Source: a virus
Length of the DNA: 21,245 nucleotides
IMG/VR virus record: IMGVR_UViG_3300031787_000976
Coordinates: 1 to 21,245 of that record
Reading direction: 5' to 3' (one strand)
In this document: piece after piece, positions 16,956-21,245 of the stretch
Layout of the letters: every line of letters starts with the position of its first letter
Numbering within the stretch: position 1 is the first letter of the stretch
Notes under the pieces: generated by a model
Database searches by the model: none
The model's input: only the letters and a program-made list of their open reading frames with translations
What the model was told of the DNA's origin: nothing
Position numbers and translations under genes: made by a program

Positions 16956-19145
16956 ATGGCTAAAAGATATCCTAAGAGCGAAGCTATACAAAACGCCAAT
17001 GCTAGAGATGAGCAGGCATACGTCACATGGGGTGATGATTTAGCCAGTAAACAAGAAGCCCTAAAGTCTTCTTCGTCTTTAGATGAATTTACCGGAGTGG
17101 AGCGTTCTTCTGCTATGAGAAGATATGGTCTCGACTATTCTAATCTAGATAAAAATACATCTGGTCGCCCTGGTTTAACCAGATCCGATTATGATTTCTT
17201 TAGACCCGACGAAGCTGTTCCTCGTGAATTTAAACTTATTCTCAAGAAAGCAGAAGATATCTATCAGAGAGTTGGATTAGTTAAAAATGTAATTGATCTT
17301 ATGGGAGACTTTGCTAGTCAAGGGATTAGACCAGTCCATAAAAACAAAAGAATAGAAAAATTTTATAGGACATGGTTTAAAAAAATTAGAGGTAAAGAAA
17401 GATCCGAAAGGTTTTTAAATAATATTTATAAAACAGGGAATGTTGTATTAAGTAGACAAACCGGAAAACTTAGTCTTAAAGCAACAGAAAAACTTTATAA
17501 AGCAGCTGCATCTCCAGATTTTCAGGTTCAGGATATTGATGATATCAAACTAGAAAGAAGAGAAATTCCTTGGAAATATACTTTTATTGATCCTGTATAT
17601 GTAGACGTTGCTGCCGGAGCATTATCATCATTTGTTCAGAATAAAACATATGAATTAATTCTTCCTCCAACTTTACGTAAATTAGTTAATAACCCCAAGA
17701 CAGAAGCCGAAAAAGGTGTTGTTGCTAATTTGCCACCAGCTATTTTAGAAGCGGCAAAAACTAAAAAACCATACCCTCTAGATCCAGATAAGACTCTTGT
17801 ATTTCACTATAAAAAAGATGATTGGCAAACATGGGCATATCCCATGATATATGCGATTATGGATGATATTACTATTATAGAAAAACTTAAACTAGCAGAT
17901 ATGGCAGCTCTTGATGGTGCCATAAGTAATATTAGAATTTTTAAATTAGGAAACTTAGAACATAAAATTGCTCCCACAAAAGCAGCTACGGCTAAGTTGG
18001 CTCAAATTTTAGGTAATAATGTTGGTGGCGGAACAATGGATCTTGTGTGGGGGCCAGATATCGAACTAATAGAGAGTAACACTAATGTTCATCAATTTTT
18101 AGGCGAGGCAAAATACGTTCCACATCTTAATAGTATTTATGCTGGTCTTGGTATCCCTCCAACTTTGACAGGTACTTTTGGAGCAGCGGGAACAACCAAT
18201 AATTTTATTAGTCTTAAAACTTTAACACAAAGACTTCAGTATGGCCGTGATATGCTGGTAGAGTTTTGGGAAAAAGAAATGATTCTCATACAAAAGGCGA
18301 TGGGCTTTAGATATCCAGCTAAAATTGAATTTGATAGAATGGATCTTAGTAATGAAGACGCTGAAAAGGCATTGTTAATTCAACTAGCAGATAGAAATCT
18401 TATTAGTGATGAATTGTTACAAACTCGTTTTGGTTTTGATCCGGATATGGAAAAGAGTAGACTAAATAGAGAAATCAGAGAAAGAGATAGTGAAAGAATG
18501 GTAAGAAAAGCTGGTCCTTGGCACGATCCGTCACCAGAAAGTTCTTTACGCAAAATAGCTTTACAAACTGGTGTAGTTGCGCCAAGTGAAGTTGGCTTAG
18601 AATTAGAAAAGAAGAAAAACGGAGAGAAACCAGCATTGGAAATGAAGGCTCCATCTCAGCCTTCTTCAACGAAGTTGGCAAAGGATTCGAAAGAATCCTT
18701 GCCAAAAGAAGCTGGTGAAGGGCGACCAAAAAATACTAAAGATTCTGAGCCACGTAAAAGTAAAACATTTAAACCCCAAACCGGCGCTACGATGATGTTT
18801 TGGGCAAACGACGCTCAAGAAAAAATAAGTAAAATTGTCAATCCAATACTACTAGATTTTTATCAAAAGAAAAACCTTAGAAGTTTATCTAATGAAGAAA
18901 GTTTAGAGCTAGATAATATTAAAACGAAGATCCTATTCTCCACACCACCCTTTTCAGATATTAGTGAAGAAAAAGTCGCATCTCAAATCCACAACTTATC
19001 TGCACAACAAACACAAACTAATATTAATGCTTACCATAATTGGATCAATCAATTAAGATCAGCATTAAATAAAGAATTAACTGTTGAAGAACAAAAACAG
19101 GCTAAGGCGTCTTTCTATTCTATGGTGTATTCTAGTCTAGAATAA
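16956..19145 (+). CDS. Portal protein (729 aa)
   Basis: The position directly after terL and before the protease, and its length, fit a portal, the dodecameric ring at the capsid vertex. Family-like features include QRVGLVKNVIDLMGDFASQG near the N-terminus, a long central beta/helical body with WAYPMIYAIMDDITIIEKLK, GEAKYVPHLNSIYAGLGIPP and TLTGTFGAAGTTNNFISLKT, a helix-rich clip/stem, and ELLQTRFGFDPDMEKSRL. Residues about 545-610 are a Lys/Ser/Pro-rich linker that also encodes a strong RNA hairpin. A helical C-terminal domain of about 115 residues follows. The start lacks a Shine-Dalgarno. Confidence 0.85.
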   Translation: MAKRYPKSEAIQNANARDEQAYVTWGDDLASKQEALKSSSSLDEFTGVERSSAMRRYGLDYSNLDKNTSGRPGLTRSDYDFFRPDEAVPREFKLILKKAEDIYQRVGLVKNVIDLMGDFASQGIRPVHKNKRIEKFYRTWFKKIRGKERSERFLNNIYKTGNVVLSRQTGKLSLKATEKLYKAAASPDFQVQDIDDIKLERREIPWKYTFIDPVYVDVAAGALSSFVQNKTYELILPPTLRKLVNNPKTEAEKGVVANLPPAILEAAKTKKPYPLDPDKTLVFHYKKDDWQTWAYPMIYAIMDDITIIEKLKLADMAALDGAISNIRIFKLGNLEHKIAPTKAATAKLAQILGNNVGGGTMDLVWGPDIELIESNTNVHQFLGEAKYVPHLNSIYAGLGIPPTLTGTFGAAGTTNNFISLKTLTQRLQYGRDMLVEFWEKEMILIQKAMGFRYPAKIEFDRMDLSNEDAEKALLIQLADRNLISDELLQTRFGFDPDMEKSRLNREIRERDSERMVRKAGPWHDPSPESSLRKIALQTGVVAPSEVGLELEKKKNGEKPALEMKAPSQPSSTKLAKDSKESLPKEAGEGRPKNTKDSEPRKSKTFKPQTGATMMFWANDAQEKISKIVNPILLDFYQKKNLRSLSNEESLELDNIKTKILFSTPPFSDISEEKVASQIHNLSAQQTQTNINAYHNWINQLRSALNKELTVEEQKQAKASFYSMVYSSLE
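18675..18705 (+). other. GNRA-capped RNA hairpin inside portal coding sequence
   Basis: TTGGCAAAGGATTC, GAAA tetraloop, GAATCCTTGCCAA: 13 base pairs with a single bulged A. It lies in the low-complexity linker of the portal (residues about 574-584). Confidence 0.7.
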
Positions 19146-19155
19146 GAGGTAAATA

Positions 19156-20685
19156 ATGCAAATATTTAATCAAGAAATTACTGATGGTCTAGAAGATAAG
19201 ATAAAAGCTTCTGCTTCTTTTTCTTATGCTTCCATAGTTGAGCCATGTGCTATTAATGATAGTAAAATTAAACATGTTAAAAGCTTAGCTTCTTATGATG
19301 ATTCTGATTTATATTATGTACAATCTATTTTAGTTAGTTCTTCATGGAATAAAAATGATGATATTTTTTCTCCAGCAGAAGTATGGGCTGCTAGAAATAC
19401 CCCCGAAGATAAACCAACCAATCTAGAGCACGACGAGAGTTTAATTATAGGTCATATCACAGCTAATTGGCCTATTACCGAGGAAGGTATTTTGATAGAT
19501 GAAAATACTCCTATAGAAAATTTACCAGAAAAATATCATATACTTACTGGTTCTGTAATTTACAAAGGATTTAGTAATCCTGATTTAAGAGAGAGAGCAC
19601 AAAAACTAATTGCTGAAATAGAAGATGGTACTAAGTTTGTTAGTATGGAGTGCTTTTTTAATGGTTTTGACTACGGACTTATTGATGAGTCAACCGGAGA
19701 CTTTAAAGTTTTAGCAAGAAATGATAATACTGCTTATCTTACAAAATATCTCAGATCATATGGTGGAACCGGAAAACACGAAAAGTATAAGATAGGTCGT
19801 GTATTAAGAAATATAACATTTTCTGGCAAGGGCTTTGTTGATAAGCCAGCAAATCCAGATAGTATTATTTTTACTAAAGAAACTTTTAATAAATTATTAA
19901 ACGAAAAAAAAGACGATTTATCAAAAGCAGGTGTATCTAACAATACGTTAACCCCTAACGCGGAGAATAATATTATGAGTTTAGATCTCGAATCATTTAT
20001 GAAAGAAGTAGCAGAAATCAAATCTAAGATCGAAGCTATGAACTGTGCAGAAACAGTTAAGGAAGCTTTTGCCTCCGCTGCTGCTCTCAAAGACAAAACA
20101 GTAGAACTAGAAAATGTTATTAAGGCTCATGAAGTCACAATAACAGAAACCAAGGCTGCTCTTGATGCTGTAGTTCTTGAAAAAGAAGAAGCTGCTAAGA
20201 AAGCTGATGAGGATATGGCTAAGAAGGAAGAAGAGATGAAGAAAGCCAAATCTGAATTAGAAGCAGCTAATGAAGTTATTGCTGCTTACAAGAGCAAAGA
20301 AGAAGAGATGGCCAAGAAAGAAAAGAAAATGAAAAGAATGGCATCTCTAGTTGAGGCTGGTATCGATTCTGAAACAGCTTCAGCCACAGTAGATAAATTT
20401 GAATCTCTTAACGACGAAGCTTTCGAAGCTATGACAAGTCTTTTTGCTGGCAAAATGCCTCCTTGGCTCAATAAAGACAAGAAGGATGAAGAAGAAAAGG
20501 GTCCAGAAAAGAAAAAGGCTTCTGAAGATGTTGTTGACGCTAGTACTCTAGAAGACGTAGAGACAGAAGAAAGTGTCAACCTAAGTGTCGGTGGCGAGAC
20601 AGCCTCACAAGAGGACTCAACTCGTGCTGAATTACTTGAATTCGTTTGTGCTAGACTAGGTAAAAAACTTAACAAGGGAGAATAA
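19156..20685 (+). CDS. Head maturation protease fused to scaffold (509 aa)
   Basis: Residues 1 to about 250 form a prohead protease of the herpesvirus-assemblin-like fold: candidate His 92 in PTNLEHDESLIIGHI, Ser 163 in TKFVSMECFFNG, and the typical RNITFSGKGFVDKPANPDS near the end. After a short linker, residues about 274-509 are a highly charged coiled coil (for example EEEMKKAKSELEAANEVIAA), with an acidic segment and a C-terminal LLEFVCARLGKKL, typical of a scaffold. The ATG follows AAGAGGTAAATA. An internal start at 19975 could make the scaffold alone. Confidence 0.85.
   Translation: MQIFNQEITDGLEDKIKASASFSYASIVEPCAINDSKIKHVKSLASYDDSDLYYVQSILVSSSWNKNDDIFSPAEVWAARNTPEDKPTNLEHDESLIIGHITANWPITEEGILIDENTPIENLPEKYHILTGSVIYKGFSNPDLRERAQKLIAEIEDGTKFVSMECFFNGFDYGLIDESTGDFKVLARNDNTAYLTKYLRSYGGTGKHEKYKIGRVLRNITFSGKGFVDKPANPDSIIFTKETFNKLLNEKKDDLSKAGVSNNTLTPNAENNIMSLDLESFMKEVAEIKSKIEAMNCAETVKEAFASAAALKDKTVELENVIKAHEVTITETKAALDAVVLEKEEAAKKADEDMAKKEEEMKKAKSELEAANEVIAAYKSKEEEMAKKEKKMKRMASLVEAGIDSETASATVDKFESLNDEAFEAMTSLFAGKMPPWLNKDKKDEEEKGPEKKKASEDVVDASTLEDVETEESVNLSVGGETASQEDSTRAELLEFVCARLGKKLNKGE
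19962..20685 (+). other. Probable internal translation start for free scaffold
   Basis: GGAGAATAATATTATG (19962-19977) is in frame at codon 274 of the protease/scaffold gene, exactly where the coiled coil begins (MSLDLESFMKEVAE). The same GGAGAATAA sequence precedes the starts at 20687 and 21176. The product from ATG 19975 would have 236 residues. Confidence 0.6.
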
Positions 20686-20686
20686 C

Positions 20687-21148
20687 ATGGCTCTTAAAGC
20701 AGATCGTATCGAACTATTAACAGATATCTCATTCTTCATGAACACAGTTGCCGAAAGAGGCGGTGTGGTCAGTGCAGTATCAGCCACAACTGGCGTTGGC
20801 GTATCTATGGATGACGCTAATGCTGTCGTTGAATATGCTGCTACAGTTAGTGGATCCAAGCCTCTCGGCGTTCTACTAACAGACGTAGTAAATCTTGACC
20901 TCACAAGACAGCACATCAACTGGCATAAAGACGAGGTACAATTAGGTGGCAAGGTTATTCTACTCCGTCAAGGTCAAGTAACAACCAACATGATTGTATC
21001 AAACGCTACACCCGTTGCTGGCTCAGATGCCTATGTTGGCGTTAGTGGTCTTATCGGTACAACTAGTACCAATAGTGTAAAGATCGGCCAGTTTTTGAGT
21101 GGCAAAGACGCCGACGGTTACGCAAAAGTCTCTGTAAACATTGCTTAA
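20687..21148 (+). CDS. Capsid decoration-like protein (153 aa)
   Basis: A beta-rich, Gly/Thr/Val-rich protein beginning MALKADRIELLTDISFFMNT, with VAERGGVVSAVSATTGVGVS and LRQGQVTTNMIVSNATPVAG. Position between scaffold and probable capsid gene, size and composition fit a head decoration/stabilising protein. The SVKIGQFLSGKDADGYAKVS ending also resembles such proteins, in which one domain contacts the capsid. The ATG follows GGGAGAATAAC. The family call is from context and composition. Confidence 0.65.
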   Translation: MALKADRIELLTDISFFMNTVAERGGVVSAVSATTGVGVSMDDANAVVEYAATVSGSKPLGVLLTDVVNLDLTRQHINWHKDEVQLGGKVILLRQGQVTTNMIVSNATPVAGSDAYVGVSGLIGTTSTNSVKIGQFLSGKDADGYAKVSVNIA

Positions 21149-21175
21149 GCTTAAACAACAATAAGGGAGAATAAA

Positions 21176-21245
21176 ATGTCAGTTAATACCAAAGCATTTC
21201 AACCAACACCAGAATTAACAGATCTTCTTGTTCGTTCTGGTTCAC
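21176..21245 (+). CDS. Probable major capsid protein, N-terminus only
   Basis: Starts MSVNTKAFQPTPELTDLLVR and runs off the right edge. The ATG follows a strong GGGAGAATAAA. Position right after the decoration-like gene makes the major capsid protein most likely, but 23 residues cannot prove it. Confidence 0.55.
   Translation, partial: MSVNTKAFQPTPELTDLLVRSGS

Noticed and set aside
20286-20675. Minus-strand Ser-rich frame of 129 residues
   Set aside because: Complement of the Lys/Glu-rich scaffold coding sequence, a common artefact.

Overview
The window looks like part of a tailed double-stranded DNA phage (Caudoviricetes) genome or prophage, AT-rich and gene-dense. The right half carries a recognisable packaging and head module: large terminase, portal, head protease/scaffold, a decoration-like protein and the start of a probable major capsid gene. 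The host may be a planctomycete. The main support is a subtilisin at 9099-10301 that begins with an LExRxxLS segment typical of planctomycete exported proteins. That host call is an inference from sequence feel, not from a database search.

Layout. (1) 1-8980, minus strand: about 29 small genes, most of unknown function, plus a tRNA-Glu. They fall into many short transcription units, and 18 sigma70-type promoters can be read directly (TTGACA-like, 16-17 bp, TAGAAT/TATAAT-like). Thirteen of these carry a CGATAA or CGATAT box either in the spacer or just downstream of the -10. Many units end at a 33-nt stem-loop repeat (10 copies, constant 9+15+9 geometry) embedded in a longer block with GTGCCAAA/TTTGGCAC and GCGCCCGC arms. 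(2) 8980-10940, minus strand: a separate cassette with its own promoter and terminator. It holds a secreted-type subtilisin, a signal-peptide Pro/Tyr/Gln-rich protein and a small DNA-binding protein with an AT-hook-like RGRP core. (3) 10941-11023: a divergent control region. (4) 11024-21245, plus strand: a T4 gp55-like sigma factor, an HTH/coiled-coil protein (terminase small subunit candidate), a methyltransferase, GDP-mannose 4,6-dehydratase, an HNH nuclease, an ERCC4-type nuclease, the large terminase, portal, a fused head protease/scaffold, a decoration-like protein and the capsid start.

How it fits together. The minus half reads like an early or host-takeover region made of individually promoted small genes under one shared operator-like signal. 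The plus half reads like a late operon with tight overlaps, whose first recognisable gene is a phage sigma factor that could direct late transcription. The sugar-nucleotide and methyltransferase genes suggest modification of a surface glycan or of a virion component.

Most small-gene functions are not recognisable. Starts were often moved from the longest ORF to the ATG that has a ribosome-binding site. Eleven small ORFs under 60 codons were added by hand translation.
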